DNA of 64,000 bases, from positions 1-64,000 of the forward strand of contig NZ_JAUDUY010000006.1 of the NCBI RefSeq assembly GCF_030380815.1, written 5' to 3'. The notes below the pieces were generated by a model, which was not told the DNA's origin, ran no database searches, and saw only the letters and a list, made by a program, of their open reading frames with translations. This document shows, piece after piece, positions 36,453 to 45,567 of this stretch (the first letter of the stretch is position 1; each line of letters opens with the position of its first letter). Origin of the DNA: Robiginitalea aurantiaca. GTDB taxonomy: Bacteria; Bacteroidota; Bacteroidia; Flavobacteriales; Flavobacteriaceae. A program made the position numbers and the translations under genes.

Positions 36453-37091
36453 TTACTCTTTATAATATATAACGGTTTCTGTTTCGTCCTTGCGGACCTT
36501 TTTAAATTCCGAGAACATATCCGTTTCCGAACGATAGCCCACAGGGAGCAATAATACGGGTTCGAGGTTCTTCTCAGACAGATCGAGTATTTCTGAAAGT
36601 GCAGCAGGATCAAAGCCCTCCATCGGGCAGGAATCTATGCGCTCCACGGCACAAACGGTCAGCAAATTCCCCATCGCCAGATACGCCTGATTAACAGCCC
36701 AGTTTCGGATTTCCTCTGGGGTCTTTTCAGAAAAGCTTTCCAGCAGGCCTTCCCTGAATGGCCTCAGGATTTCCTGAGAAGTTCCCCTCACCTGATGTAC
36801 ACGTTCAAAATATGACTCTATGTAGTCCCGGTCGATGGATTTCTCAATACAGAGTACCAGAAGATGGGAGGCATCGGCTACCTGTCGCTGTCCATAGGAC
36901 GTCGACACCAGTTGATCCTGTAGGGCCTGATTCCGAACGATTAGAAGCCGTATGGGCTGCAGGCCATAGGAAGTCGCCGTCAGGTTAAAAGCAGCCCCGA
37001 GCAGGGTGATTTTCGCCTCCGATACTACTCGCTCCGGACTGAATTTTTTAACAGCGTACCTCCAGGATAAGGAATCCAGTGTTTTCTCCAT
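36453..37091 (-). CDS. Nitroreductase-family NAD(P)H oxidoreductase
   Basis: This FMN-dependent enzyme resembles the NfsB/YdgI group and reduces nitro compounds or quinones. From the ATG at 37091 it begins T-L-D-S-L-S-W-R-Y-A-V-K-K-F, the typical first helix; the reading frame stays open upstream to 37253 but that part is unlike the family and overlaps the permease gene. Other features are S-Y-G-L-Q-P (FMN contact) and V-L-L-L-P-V-G-Y-R at the end. It is about 212 residues and cytoplasmic. It lies 12 bases after the TauE/SafE gene and 14 bases before the transaminase gene, so the three could be one operon. Confidence 0.9.
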   Translation of the reverse strand: MEKTLDSLSWRYAVKKFSPERVVSEAKITLLGAAFNLTATSYGLQPIRLLIVRNQALQDQLVSTSYGQRQVADASHLLVLCIEKSIDRDYIESYFERVHQVRGTSQEILRPFREGLLESFSEKTPEEIRNWAVNQAYLAMGNLLTVCAVERIDSCPMEGFDPAALSEILDLSEKNLEPVLLLPVGYRSETDMFSEFKKVRKDETETVIYYKE

Positions 37092-37102
37092 ACCTCTTGA
37101 AT

Positions 37103-37858
37103 TCAAGTGAAAAACCAAAGTTTTACGGCCATGACCAGTACCATTCCAATAAGAAATATTTTTATATAGCCATCGCCTTTGTTTACGGAAATCCGGCTGG
37201 AAAACCAGGCACCAAGCCCATTGCCCAGTGCCAGCACCAGGCCAACTTTCCAAATAACCTTATCATTGAGGGCAAAAACGACCAGGGCGGCAAGTGTATA
37301 GATAAATACAACCGCCACTTTGGTCGCATTGGTGCGTACAAGGGACAGTCTGTGTACATAATGCAGGAAAAGGATGATTATAAAACCGATCCCGGCATTA
37401 ATAAAACCTCCGTAAATGCCGATAAAGAAGAAGGCCAGCATCCCGATCCACAGGTACTTTCCCGTGATCCGTTCCTCGAGTTCCGAAACATTTACTTTGG
37501 GTTTAAAGATGATGATCAAAACCACGATTACCATAATAATGGCCAGGATCCTGTTAAAAGTCTCGCCTTTGATGTCCACGGCTATATAAGCTCCGAGGAT
37601 GGATCCAACCAAAGCAGAGAGGCCCAGATAAACGTTAAAAGGAAAGGTACTGACGCCTTTGCTTTTAAATCCGGCAACCGCAATAGCCGTCTGTAAAACG
37701 ATAGCGACCCGATTGGTTCCGTTTGCCACAGCAGGCGGCAGACCGAGAAAAATAAGTACCGGAAGCGAGATTAGTGATGCTCCCCCGGCTACGGTATTGA
37801 TAAATCCCACAACGAAGCCGACCCCGACTAACAGCAGGTAATGGTACCATTCTTCCAT
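37103..37858 (-). CDS. TauE/SafE (TSUP) family permease
   Basis: An inner-membrane protein of 251 residues with about 8 helices. Family features are G-F-I-N-T-V-A-G-G-A-S-L-I-S-L-P near the start (first repeat) and G-G-F-I-N-A-G-I-G-F (second repeat). Members export or take up sulfite, sulfonates or other small anions. Nothing in the neighbours (nitroreductase, sugar transaminase) fixes the substrate. Confidence 0.88.
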   Translation of the reverse strand: MEEWYHYLLLVGVGFVVGFINTVAGGASLISLPVLIFLGLPPAVANGTNRVAIVLQTAIAVAGFKSKGVSTFPFNVYLGLSALVGSILGAYIAVDIKGETFNRILAIIMVIVVLIIIFKPKVNVSELEERITGKYLWIGMLAFFFIGIYGGFINAGIGFIIILFLHYVHRLSLVRTNATKVAVVFIYTLAALVVFALNDKVIWKVGLVLALGNGLGAWFSSRISVNKGDGYIKIFLIGMVLVMAVKLWFFT

Positions 37859-37950
37859 GAGGTCAAAAATACTGTATCTGAATGAATTTCATGAGTCCTG
37901 TTTCCCTTCTGATCTCATTTAAAGATAGTGGGCAATAGTTCTTCACCCCC

Positions 37951-39081
37951 CTACATAGAATCACGGAATTGAGAAGGGGTTTGATTGGTGAACTTCTTAA
38001 AAGCACTGTAGAAGGTTGATTTGGAATTAAAACCACACTCTAAGCCAATGGAGACAATGGTATAGGGATCGTACTGAGCATCCGATAAGAATTCTTTTGC
38101 CTGTTCCACCCTGAGTTCATTGACAAAATCATTAAAACTCCTTTGGCCATAAAGATTTATGATCCGGGAAAGGTGGCCACTGCTGATAGTCTGATGCCTG
38201 GCGAGTTTTTCAAGGGTCAGGTCAGGGTCCAGGTACTTTCGGTTTTGGATTAGGTCCTCCCGTATACGGTCAAACTCCCTCATATGTTTTTCGTAGAGTT
38301 GATCTCTGGGTTCGGAAACTTCTGAGGCTATTCTTTTTTCCTCCTGTTCCAGAGATTTTCGGATCAGGATCCTGTCCTGAACGATATTATAACGGTAGAG
38401 TCCCTGATATCCAATCCAGTACAGAAGAAGGGAAGAAGCCAGTCTGAGAGGATAGTAAATGGAGATGTTATATCCTACGGTTGCCCGCAAAACCAGCCCG
38501 AAGATCCATAGCATCATGATGCAAAATCCCAGGATGATGAAGGCTTTAATCCACCCGATTCGATCAAAAGTCAGGATTTCACGATACCAGTCGCGTCTTC
38601 TGAAAACCAATTGAGCCGCTTTGAGGTAAATAAAGATGCATACACAGATATTGACGATTTCCTCCACGACATGATAAGCCTCCACACGTATAGCAAGGGG
38701 TTCTGTTTCAAAAGAAGGGGCGGTTACTATTATGCCAACCCGCGTCAATGCCTCCACGACGAAGAGTCCGACTACCCATGGCATATAGTCCCGTGTTTTA
38801 GAAAGTACCCCCAGGTAATGCCGTACAACATTGTAAAAACTGGGGAAGACCAGGAGGTACCAAGGCACGACCATGCTCTTCATAAAAAAATGATTGGATC
38901 CATAACCCATGGCTGGCAACCATGCCTGTAAGTTATTCAGGGAGATAAAGAGAACCACCAGGTTCAGATACAACACGACCGGCCCATACTTTTTTCGGAA
39001 GAATAAAGTGACCAGATTGAAAAGAAACCCCTGAACAACGCCAGCGATCAGTAAATAATTGATAAAAGAATCAAGGGTCAT
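37951..39081 (-). CDS. Membrane-bound AraC-family regulator
   Basis: The N-terminal 240 residues contain about seven hydrophobic helices; a short charged helix leads to an AraC-type double HTH at about 275-372 (S-G-H-L-S-R-I-I-N-L, G-F-N-S-K-S-T-F-Y-S-A-F-K-K-F). Regulators with this 7TM-plus-AraC layout are common in Flavobacteria, but their signals are mostly unknown. It is divergent from the S9 peptidase gene with 288 bases between the start codons, so it may control that gene. Confidence 0.88.
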   Translation of the reverse strand: MTLDSFINYLLIAGVVQGFLFNLVTLFFRKKYGPVVLYLNLVVLFISLNNLQAWLPAMGYGSNHFFMKSMVVPWYLLVFPSFYNVVRHYLGVLSKTRDYMPWVVGLFVVEALTRVGIIVTAPSFETEPLAIRVEAYHVVEEIVNICVCIFIYLKAAQLVFRRRDWYREILTFDRIGWIKAFIILGFCIMMLWIFGLVLRATVGYNISIYYPLRLASSLLLYWIGYQGLYRYNIVQDRILIRKSLEQEEKRIASEVSEPRDQLYEKHMREFDRIREDLIQNRKYLDPDLTLEKLARHQTISSGHLSRIINLYGQRSFNDFVNELRVEQAKEFLSDAQYDPYTIVSIGLECGFNSKSTFYSAFKKFTNQTPSQFRDSM

Positions 39082-39369
39082 GGTTAGGTTGACTATTTCG
39101 ATTCCCCAAAGCTCTTGTTGCTCTGTAAGTTAAAAAATTTTTATTGGTCTGTATCCGCCGACAGGCTTTTGAAATTCGCAGCCTCCTTTTTTCTGCAAAA
39201 GTGTAAACCCATCATAAACAGGAATGTGGCAAGCAAAACAAATACTCCGAAAAGGGACATCACCCTTACGGCGGCTCGTAAACCTTTTGAAAGTCGCTCC
39301 TTTAAGTCGTTTGAACAGGGTGGTTTTCGGGGATTATTTTGTACTTTTTACCAAACTAATCCCTTGAAA
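39082..39369. other. Divergent intergenic region, AraC regulator / S9 peptidase
   Basis: The reading frame of the S9 peptidase stays open upstream to 39115, but the encoded sequence is not protein-like and has no relation to S9 enzymes. I treat the stretch as non-coding and as the shared promoter region. No clear repeat or -7 box is visible. Confidence 0.4.
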
Positions 39370-41400
39370 ATGAAAAACGGAATCCTGACCACCCTGCTCT
39401 TTATTTTTTTCCTGTCTGCGGGAATTGCCCAACAAAAAAGTCCCCTGGAACTCACGGATATCTTTAACCTGGAATACGTCTCAGAACCCCAAATTTCTCC
39501 GGACGGAACAAAGGTGGTCTACGTCCGTAACTTTAAGGACATCATGACGGACCGGAACCTTTCCAACCTATGGATTGTCAATGTGGATGGAAGCGGAAAC
39601 AGGCCTCTGACAACCGGAAACAATAATAGTCGCAGTCCGCGTTGGTCACACGATGGGACAAAAATTGCCTATTTATCCAATGGGGAGGATGAGAAGACCA
39701 AACTCTATATGATGTGGCTTGAGACACGGGAATCGGCTGCCCTGACCAATACCCCCCAATCCCCGGGGAGCCCCGTGTGGTCTCCAGATGACCGGCACCT
39801 TGCCTTTACCATGTTTGTTCCCGAGCAAAATGCATCCCCGATTAAACTGCCCTCCAAACCGGAAGGGGCCAAATGGAATGCCCCACCAAAATACATCGAT
39901 GCCTTGCGGTATCGGGGGGATGGAGCGGGGTATCTGAAATCGGGGAACCGACAAATTTTTGTGCTCTCCACAGATGGGGGGACACCAAGGCAACTTACCA
40001 CAGCATCCCAGAACCACGGTACACCCTCGTGGAGCTCGGACGGCAGGGCACTCTATTTCAGTGCCAACCTCAGGGAGGATGCCGACTACAACCCGGCCAA
40101 CTCAGAAGTCCACCGACTGGAACTGGGAAGTGGTGAGATCGACACCCTGACGGACCGGAATGGTCCGGATCGCAGTCCTGTTGTCTCCCCAAATGGCAGG
40201 TACATCGCCTATGTCGGATACGATGACCGCTACCAGGGTTACCAGATCAGCCGATTATACGTAATGGACCCGGACGGTTCCAATCAAAGGAAAGTTTCGG
40301 GGGACTTCGATCGCTCTATTGGCAACGTTCAATGGTCCGGCGACAGTAATTCCCTGTATTTTCAATACGACGACAACGGGGATACCAAGGTGGGGAAACT
40401 CAGTGTTTCCTCCGGCAAGGTTGAGACGGTACTGGAAGGACTGGGTGGACTGTCCCTGGGACGCCCTTACAATGCGGGTGACTTTTCCGTAGCCTCCAAC
40501 GGAAGCTTGGCTTATACACTTGGAAATACGGGCTTACCAGCAGATCTCGCCATTAAAACTCGGAAAGAAGCCCGGAGAATTACCCAATTAAACGCAGATT
40601 TATTTGACTTCCGTGCCCTGGGGGAAATGGAGGAATTGCGCTGGAAATCCTCCTTTGATCAAAGGGAAATGCAGGGATGGATCGTAAAACCCCCGAACTT
40701 CGATCCCAATAAAAAGTATCCGATGATCCTGGAGATTCACGGTGGGCCTTTTGCCAGTTATGGATCCGTATTCTCCTCGGAGGTCCAACTCTATGCCGCT
40801 GCCGGGTATGTGGTCCTCTATACAAACCCGAGGGGAAGCAGTGGGTATGGAGAAGAATTCGGCAACCTGATCCACCACGACTACCCCAATCACGACTACG
40901 AGGATCTGATGTCGGGTGTAGATGCCCTGATCGCTAAAGGTTACGTGGATTCAGAAAACCTATTTGTTACCGGAGGTAGCGGAGGAGGTGTGCTTACGGC
41001 ATGGATTGTGGGCAAAACCGACCGCTTTCGGGCGGCGGTTGTCGCAAAACCCGTGATCAATTGGTACAGTTTTGTCCTGTATGCGGACAATCCGGCCTTT
41101 TTCTACAGGTACTGGTTTCCCACAAAACCCTGGGAAGATCCCGAGCATTACATGAAACGTTCGCCATTGAGCTACGTCGGAAACGTCACAACCCCAACCA
41201 TGCTGTTGACGGGGGAGGAAGACTATCGAACACCCATCGCAGAGTCGGAACAATTCTATGCGGCCCTCAAACTCGAGGGGGTTGAAACAGCAATGGTACG
41301 TATTCCCGGGGCTTCACACGGAATTGCGAACCGCCCCAGCAACCTGATTGCCAAAATTGCCGGTGTGCTGATGTGGTTTGAGAAGTACAGAGGAGAATAA
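39370..41400 (+). CDS. S9 family prolyl-oligopeptidase-type peptidase
   Basis: A secreted serine peptidase of the DPP4/acylaminoacyl peptidase type. From the ATG at 39370 a signal peptide (residues 1-20, ending G-I-A-Q) is followed by a WD40/PD40-like beta-propeller with repeated S-P-D-G-T and W-S-x-D motifs (about 40-400). The alpha/beta hydrolase domain has G-G-S-G-G-G (Ser near 537), an Asp in T-G-E-E-D-Y-R-T-P and a His in G-A-S-H-G-I. About 676 residues is normal. It probably trims peptides in the periplasm or outside. Confidence 0.93.
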   Translation: MKNGILTTLLFIFFLSAGIAQQKSPLELTDIFNLEYVSEPQISPDGTKVVYVRNFKDIMTDRNLSNLWIVNVDGSGNRPLTTGNNNSRSPRWSHDGTKIAYLSNGEDEKTKLYMMWLETRESAALTNTPQSPGSPVWSPDDRHLAFTMFVPEQNASPIKLPSKPEGAKWNAPPKYIDALRYRGDGAGYLKSGNRQIFVLSTDGGTPRQLTTASQNHGTPSWSSDGRALYFSANLREDADYNPANSEVHRLELGSGEIDTLTDRNGPDRSPVVSPNGRYIAYVGYDDRYQGYQISRLYVMDPDGSNQRKVSGDFDRSIGNVQWSGDSNSLYFQYDDNGDTKVGKLSVSSGKVETVLEGLGGLSLGRPYNAGDFSVASNGSLAYTLGNTGLPADLAIKTRKEARRITQLNADLFDFRALGEMEELRWKSSFDQREMQGWIVKPPNFDPNKKYPMILEIHGGPFASYGSVFSSEVQLYAAAGYVVLYTNPRGSSGYGEEFGNLIHHDYPNHDYEDLMSGVDALIAKGYVDSENLFVTGGSGGGVLTAWIVGKTDRFRAAVVAKPVINWYSFVLYADNPAFFYRYWFPTKPWEDPEHYMKRSPLSYVGNVTTPTMLLTGEEDYRTPIAESEQFYAALKLEGVETAMVRIPGASHGIANRPSNLIAKIAGVLMWFEKYRGE

Positions 41401-41676
41401 TCAAGAATGAAGGTTTTCTTAAACAGGTAGTCCTAAGGCAGTATATGGCCGCCCGGGTGAAGCGATACGGTTTAACGGATGGCTGTCAACGAGCATGTTT
41501 TTAGAAGCCTGGCTCAGCTTGTCAATGTGCTTAGTGTCCAAATTTTAAAATTCATGGAAGTATTTCTCATTGATTTTTAATACCTTATAAATCATTAGTC
41601 ATTTTGATTTTTCTATTTATTTAAGTTGATATTATTTGAGTTTTACAGAAATACTTTAACCCTTAATTAATCCAAA
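41401..41676. other. Non-coding region before the ORFan/cyclase pair
   Basis: This 276-base stretch becomes very AT-rich toward 41677 and should contain the promoter of the gene pair at 41677-44155. No exact TANNTTTG box or strong hairpin is visible, and I see no coding frame. Confidence 0.35.
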
Positions 41677-42249
41677 ATGGACCAACAAGTAAATTTGTCA
41701 GCTGGACCTCTGAATGGGGAATTAACCATTATCGAACTCCGAATAAAAAATGCCAAAAAACTCTTTGCGAATCCATCGGATTGGCAATCCTATTGCAGAT
41801 TGGCAGACAATTCAGGGAAAAATAGCGATGGTATAAAATTAAAAGATTTTGAATCTGTTGTTTTTCCGGATAGTGTTGTCCTATGGTTGGGGAAGTTCAC
41901 AAAAAATAAAGATCGGAAAGGATATTCACTTTCGCTTGATGCCATAGAAATTAATGGTGTCAATGAGTCCGAAATCTTTGAAGGCACCCTTCAGATCGGG
42001 TCTGGGAAAGGCATCTTAGCCTGGACCCGATCTGTTTTTGTGGGAAACCCGGAGGAAAAATACAATTTGGTTTTCACACTCACCGATGATGAAGGCAACT
42101 CAAAACAAATTAGGATAGACCCCAAACTCAAACCGGGAACCCAGGCTGTTTATCAAATCCTATTGAATTACATCAGCAAAATTGGTGATAATGTTGCCCT
42201 GCGAACCGCTTTGATAGAAACTTACAGAAAATTTATCAAAGGTTCTTAA
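41677..42249 (+). CDS. Hypothetical cytoplasmic protein (190 aa), ORFan
   Basis: I do not recognise the family. There is no signal peptide or membrane segment. The predicted content is mostly beta, with a short helical C-terminus (residues about 155-190). Segments include G-E-L-T-I-I-E-L-R-I at the start and V-F-T-L-T-D-D-E-G-N-S in the second half. The coding sequence is more AT-rich than its neighbours, which may mean recent arrival. It ends 28 bases before the adenylate cyclase gene on the same strand, so the two are likely co-transcribed and may act together. Confidence 0.65.
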   Translation: MDQQVNLSAGPLNGELTIIELRIKNAKKLFANPSDWQSYCRLADNSGKNSDGIKLKDFESVVFPDSVVLWLGKFTKNKDRKGYSLSLDAIEINGVNESEIFEGTLQIGSGKGILAWTRSVFVGNPEEKYNLVFTLTDDEGNSKQIRIDPKLKPGTQAVYQILLNYISKIGDNVALRTALIETYRKFIKGS

Positions 42250-42277
42250 GGTTATCAAGACTCCTAAATTCCTTAAA

Positions 42278-44155
42278 ATGGTGTTGAATGCGCGTTGTTT
42301 TTTAAGATGCTGCCCGAGCCGCATTTTTTGGGTGCCTCTGTTTTTTTTTTCCTTTCTAGTGACAATTCATGGCCAGAAACAAGCCGTTGCAGATAGCCTG
42401 CGCGTAATTTATAAGGCAGACACCCTCCAGGGTGCCGAAAAGCTGAAATTACTCAATCTTTTGGCTTTCAATGAAATGAATGATCCACAAATGGCCCTGG
42501 AATATTCGGAAGAATTAATCGCACTCTCTGAGTCAATGGATAACTCCAGAGGTATCTCAGACGGGTATCTGATTAAAGGAACCCTTTTATCTATAAAAGG
42601 AGATCTTCCAGGGGCCTTAACCGCCCTTCAACGCAGCGCTGAGGTCGCAGCCCGGTCTGATTATGCATTTGGAGAAGCCAGTGCCAATATGGCTTTGGCA
42701 GACACTTATTCGGAAGCAAAAGACTACCGCAGGGCCGAGGAAACATATCTGAAATGCATTTCAAATTTTCGTCGGATGGATAACGATGAACACCAATCCA
42801 CAAACAGGCAACTGGGTGTTGCGCTATTTAACCTCGGAGATTTATACCTCACCATCGAGCAGCCCGAGAAGGCTCAAAAGTACTTAGAGGAGGCGGGGGT
42901 TCTCTTTGAAGAATTGGGTCTCATTACCGAATCTTACTCAGTAATCGGAAATCTGGGTAGGTCATATGCGGGTATGGGGGACTACCAGAAGGCTGAAGAC
43001 CATCTCCTTCGTGCCATTGAGCTATTAGAAGAAGCTGAATATCATGACCATGTTGCCGCGTATCAAGAGTCCTTAGCGGAGTTATATTCCGAACAACGCC
43101 AATATGAAAAAGCCCATGCCGTTGCTATGAGGAGTCTGAATAAAGCAGAGCTACAGGCAGATAAGCCTCAGATCAGCAATACCAGTAAGATACTTGCCCG
43201 ACTGGATTCCATCACCGGGAATTATAGGGAAGCCTATGATCATTTAAACCAGCATATGGCCTATAAAGATTCCATGGGCATGGCAACCGTTACTATGACA
43301 AGACTCGAGCGGGAAAGGGCAGAACTACAGGTATTAAAACAGGAAAGTGAACTGGAACTCCAGGCGCTGCAGCAAAGACGGCAACGCCTGGCTATTTGGG
43401 CTGGAGGGATAACCTCACTTCTTTTGATTATTATTGCCATAGGCAGCTATAGGCGCTATCGATTCATTAAGAAAACCAACAATATTATCTCGCAGGAGCG
43501 GGATCGCTCGGATGGGTTATTGCTGAACATACTCCCCAAGCAAACAGCTATGGAGCTCAAAAACCTGGGGCGTGTCAAGGCCCAGCGTTTTGATGAAGTA
43601 TCCGTCTTATTCACTGATTTCAAAGGCTTTACCAGCCATGCGGAGAGTATGGATCCGGAGAAACTCGTCACGAGTATAGATTACTATTTTTCGCATTTTG
43701 ATTCCATAATGGACAAATATGGACTTGAAAAAATTAAAACCGTAGGCGATGCCTATATGTGTGCCAGCGGACTCCCCTACCCATCCGAAGATCACGCCAT
43801 ACGTATTGTAGAGGCGGCCATGGAAATCCTTGAATTTGTTGAAGCTGCAAAAAGGGACAACTCCGGGGATCGTGTCCGGTTTGATATCCGAATCGGGATC
43901 AACTCAGGTCCTGTAGTGGCAGGTGTGGTAGGAACCAAAAAATTTGCCTACGACATCTGGGGGGATACGGTTAATATTGCATCGAGAATGGAATCGGCTT
44001 CAGAAGAAGGCAAAATCAATATTGCAGAAAACACCTATGCCCTGATTAAGGATCATTTTGACTGTGAAAACCGGGGGAGTATCGCCGTTAAAAATCGGGG
44101 TGAACTCACCATGTATTATGTCCTTAGCAAAAAAAAACAATCGCAGTCTGCCTGA
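42278..44155 (+). CDS. Periplasmic-TPR, membrane-anchored class III adenylate cyclase
   Basis: A sensor that probably makes cAMP. Order: signal peptide or first helix (about 12-32), a periplasmic array of TPR-like helices (about 60-330, with E-K-A-Q-K-Y-L-E-E-A and Y-Q-K-A-E-D-H-L), a coiled coil, one membrane helix (about 370-390), then the cyclase catalytic domain. There F-T-D-F-K-G-F and V-G-D-A-Y-M carry the two metal-binding Asp residues. Lys (K-I-K-T) and Asp (Y-D-I-W-G) at the base-specifying positions favour ATP over GTP. The W-G-D-T-V-N-I-A-S-R-M motif holds the transition-state Asn and Arg, so it should be active. The ORFan lies 28 bases upstream; a response regulator converges from the right. 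Confidence 0.9.
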   Translation: MVLNARCFLRCCPSRIFWVPLFFFSFLVTIHGQKQAVADSLRVIYKADTLQGAEKLKLLNLLAFNEMNDPQMALEYSEELIALSESMDNSRGISDGYLIKGTLLSIKGDLPGALTALQRSAEVAARSDYAFGEASANMALADTYSEAKDYRRAEETYLKCISNFRRMDNDEHQSTNRQLGVALFNLGDLYLTIEQPEKAQKYLEEAGVLFEELGLITESYSVIGNLGRSYAGMGDYQKAEDHLLRAIELLEEAEYHDHVAAYQESLAELYSEQRQYEKAHAVAMRSLNKAELQADKPQISNTSKILARLDSITGNYREAYDHLNQHMAYKDSMGMATVTMTRLERERAELQVLKQESELELQALQQRRQRLAIWAGGITSLLLIIIAIGSYRRYRFIKKTNNIISQERDRSDGLLLNILPKQTAMELKNLGRVKAQRFDEVSVLFTDFKGFTSHAESMDPEKLVTSIDYYFSHFDSIMDKYGLEKIKTVGDAYMCASGLPYPSEDHAIRIVEAAMEILEFVEAAKRDNSGDRVRFDIRIGINSGPVVAGVVGTKKFAYDIWGDTVNIASRMESASEEGKINIAENTYALIKDHFDCENRGSIAVKNRGELTMYYVLSKKKQSQSA

Positions 44156-44197
44156 TACTTTTTTGAAAGCATCTTAGGTGTTAAACCAAAATACCGA

Positions 44198-44223
44198 CAG
44201 CCAACCTGGAAAATCCCAGGCTG
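44198..44223. repeat. Inverted repeats between convergent cyclase and regulator genes
   Basis: CCTGG (44205-44209) and CCAGG (44216-44220) flanked by CAG/CTG form a hairpin, itself nested in ACCG/CGGT (from 44194 to about 44233). A second hairpin, CCGAC-ga-GTCGG, lies at 44275-44286. The gap separates two convergent genes, so they may act as bidirectional terminators although T-runs are short. Confidence 0.4.
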
Positions 44224-44321
44224 ATCTGCCGGTACCATAGCAGCAATTCCCACAAAGCAACTATTGGTGGTCCTCCGACGAGTCGGCTGACCTGAGCAGG
44301 GGCTTCCCCCCACTCGTGGAC

Positions 44322-44954
44322 TTAGGCACAGTCCAGATTCTGAAGCTTTTGTAAAGCCTCAGACTTTGAATTCACATCCAGCTTCAAATAAATGTTCTGA
44401 ATATGAAAATTAATGGTGCTTGGGGAGACAAATAACTCCTCAGCAATGGTTTTATACGTGGCTCCCTGGCTTAAGTACTCCACAATCTGATTCTCCCGTT
44501 CGGAAAACCCACTGTAGGTTTTTCGCCTGAATGCATTGATGATCTCCCGGGCAACCTCGTTGCTCAGGGCAGCTCCTTCAAAGCGAATGGCATTCAGGGC
44601 GTCTTTCAGCCTGTTTTTGGTAATGGGCTTGGTCAGGTATCCCACTGCCCCATTTTTAAAGGCGTTTTTAATAATCTGGAAATCATTCTCCTCGCTGACC
44701 ATAATGACCTTTACATCTGGGTTTTTTTTGCGGAATTCACAAATACCGTCAACTCCTGACAGGTCTGGAAGCATGGTTTCAGAGAGGATAAAATCAGGGC
44801 TTTCCTGATCAAAATCCCTCAGTGCAGTTTCAATACTGGGGTAAATGCCCGTTAGTTCATACTCCGGATAGGTGCTGAAGTAATAGGAATAGGTTTCGTG
44901 AAACCTTGGAGTGGGGTCGATTACAAAGACCTTAAGTTTGGTAGTTATATTCAT
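44322..44954 (-). CDS. NarL/LuxR-type response regulator with Glu at the phosphorylation site
   Basis: A DNA-binding regulator of 210 residues: receiver domain (about 8-125) and LuxR HTH (about 144-205, S-E-R-E-N-Q-I-V-E-Y, S-T-I-N-F-H-I-Q-N-I). In the receiver, the position that normally holds the phospho-acceptor Asp reads F-I-L-S-E-T-M-L-P, so Glu59 replaces it. The acidic pocket retains only one residue (V-I-D-P, Asp13), while the conserved Ser87 and Lys109 are kept. Glu can mimic phospho-Asp, so the protein may be always active or respond to something other than a kinase. No histidine kinase is nearby. It converges on the adenylate cyclase gene and lies downstream of the PorP gene on the same strand, separated by a terminator. 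Confidence 0.9.
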   Translation of the reverse strand: MNITTKLKVFVIDPTPRFHETYSYYFSTYPEYELTGIYPSIETALRDFDQESPDFILSETMLPDLSGVDGICEFRKKNPDVKVIMVSEENDFQIIKNAFKNGAVGYLTKPITKNRLKDALNAIRFEGAALSNEVAREIINAFRRKTYSGFSERENQIVEYLSQGATYKTIAEELFVSPSTINFHIQNIYLKLDVNSKSEALQKLQNLDCA

Positions 44955-45430
44955 GGCAGATCAGATTTGGGTTGTACAATTTGGGTTAAAAAATCTGGGG
45001 ATTTCTAAGACAGTATCCTTCCCGTCCACTCGGATTTAAGCGGCATAATAACATCGAAGAAATCCGGTTCAGGAACTTGTTACGACGTAGGTAATCAGGA
45101 TGTGAAATAGTCTTTTACAGGCATCCAATAAGTTTGGATTCGGGATGCCCGGAAGAAATCCTAAACGATTTTCTTCAGATCCGGAGGATCTAAATTAAAC
45201 TCAATTCGCGGGCCGGAAGTCTTCGCGGCTGTTCTGCGCATTTTGGGGTGTAGATTTCGTTTCATAAGAGATCGATTTGGGTCGTATTTCTATAAAATGA
45301 AATTAGATAAACGGTCCCTCCCATCCTAGGAAATGCGCTTTTTTTCGATCAAATACCCTGTTTTTTTTATACGGAATGCATTTCATCGATGCCCGATCCA
45401 AACCGCTGATACTGTGACTTTAATAAAAAA
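44955..45430. other. Long regulatory gap upstream of the response regulator
   Basis: No coding frame is convincing in this gap. It holds the leader with repeats at 44962-44997 and another copy of the same motif, GATTTGGGTCGTA, at 45274-45286 (12 of 13 bases as at 44964-44976). The rest shows no clear hairpin. The response regulator promoter must lie here, reading leftward. Confidence 0.45.
44962..44997. promoter_or_regulatory. Repeat cluster just upstream of the response regulator start
   Basis: CAGATTT (44962-44968) and AAATCTG (44991-44997) are perfect 7-base inverted arms. Between and overlapping them are two direct copies of ATTTGGGTT (44965-44973 and 44979-44987), 14 bases apart. They sit 8-43 bases upstream of the start codon of the LuxR-type gene (minus strand). 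Possible uses are an autoregulatory operator or an RNA leader hairpin. Confidence 0.45.
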
Positions 45431-45456
45431 CCACCTGCTTTGTTTCAAGCAGGTGG
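45431..45456 (-). terminator. Rho-independent terminator after the PorP gene
   Basis: CCACCTGCTT and AAGCAGGTGG form a perfect 10-base stem with a 6-base loop. On the minus strand it is followed by TTTTTTATTA. It lies 112 bases after the stop at 45568 and ends the PD40-PorP transcript before the response regulator gene. Confidence 0.88.
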
Positions 45457-45475
45457 CTTACTTGGGCGAGGTCAT

Positions 45476-45501
45476 GGGGGTGGGCAATTCGCCACACCCC
45501 C
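45476..45501. repeat. GC-rich hairpin in the PorP 3' region
   Basis: GGGGGTG pairs with CACCCCC, and after a single unpaired base GGC pairs with GCC around the loop AATTC. It precedes the strong terminator at 45431-45456 on the minus strand and may protect the 3' end of the transcript. Confidence 0.45.
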
Positions 45502-45567
45502 CATTTTCCTCATGCAGGGCAAATTCCCGGATTCGCGTCACCTATAATGGAGCGTCCCAGTCAAGGA

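Noticed and set aside
37092-37253. N-terminal extension of the nitroreductase
   Set aside because: Overlaps the upstream permease gene and does not resemble the family; the ATG at 37091 gives the standard start.
39115-39369. 85-residue N-terminal extension of the S9 peptidase
   Set aside because: A normal signal peptide begins at the ATG at 39370; the extension would block export.
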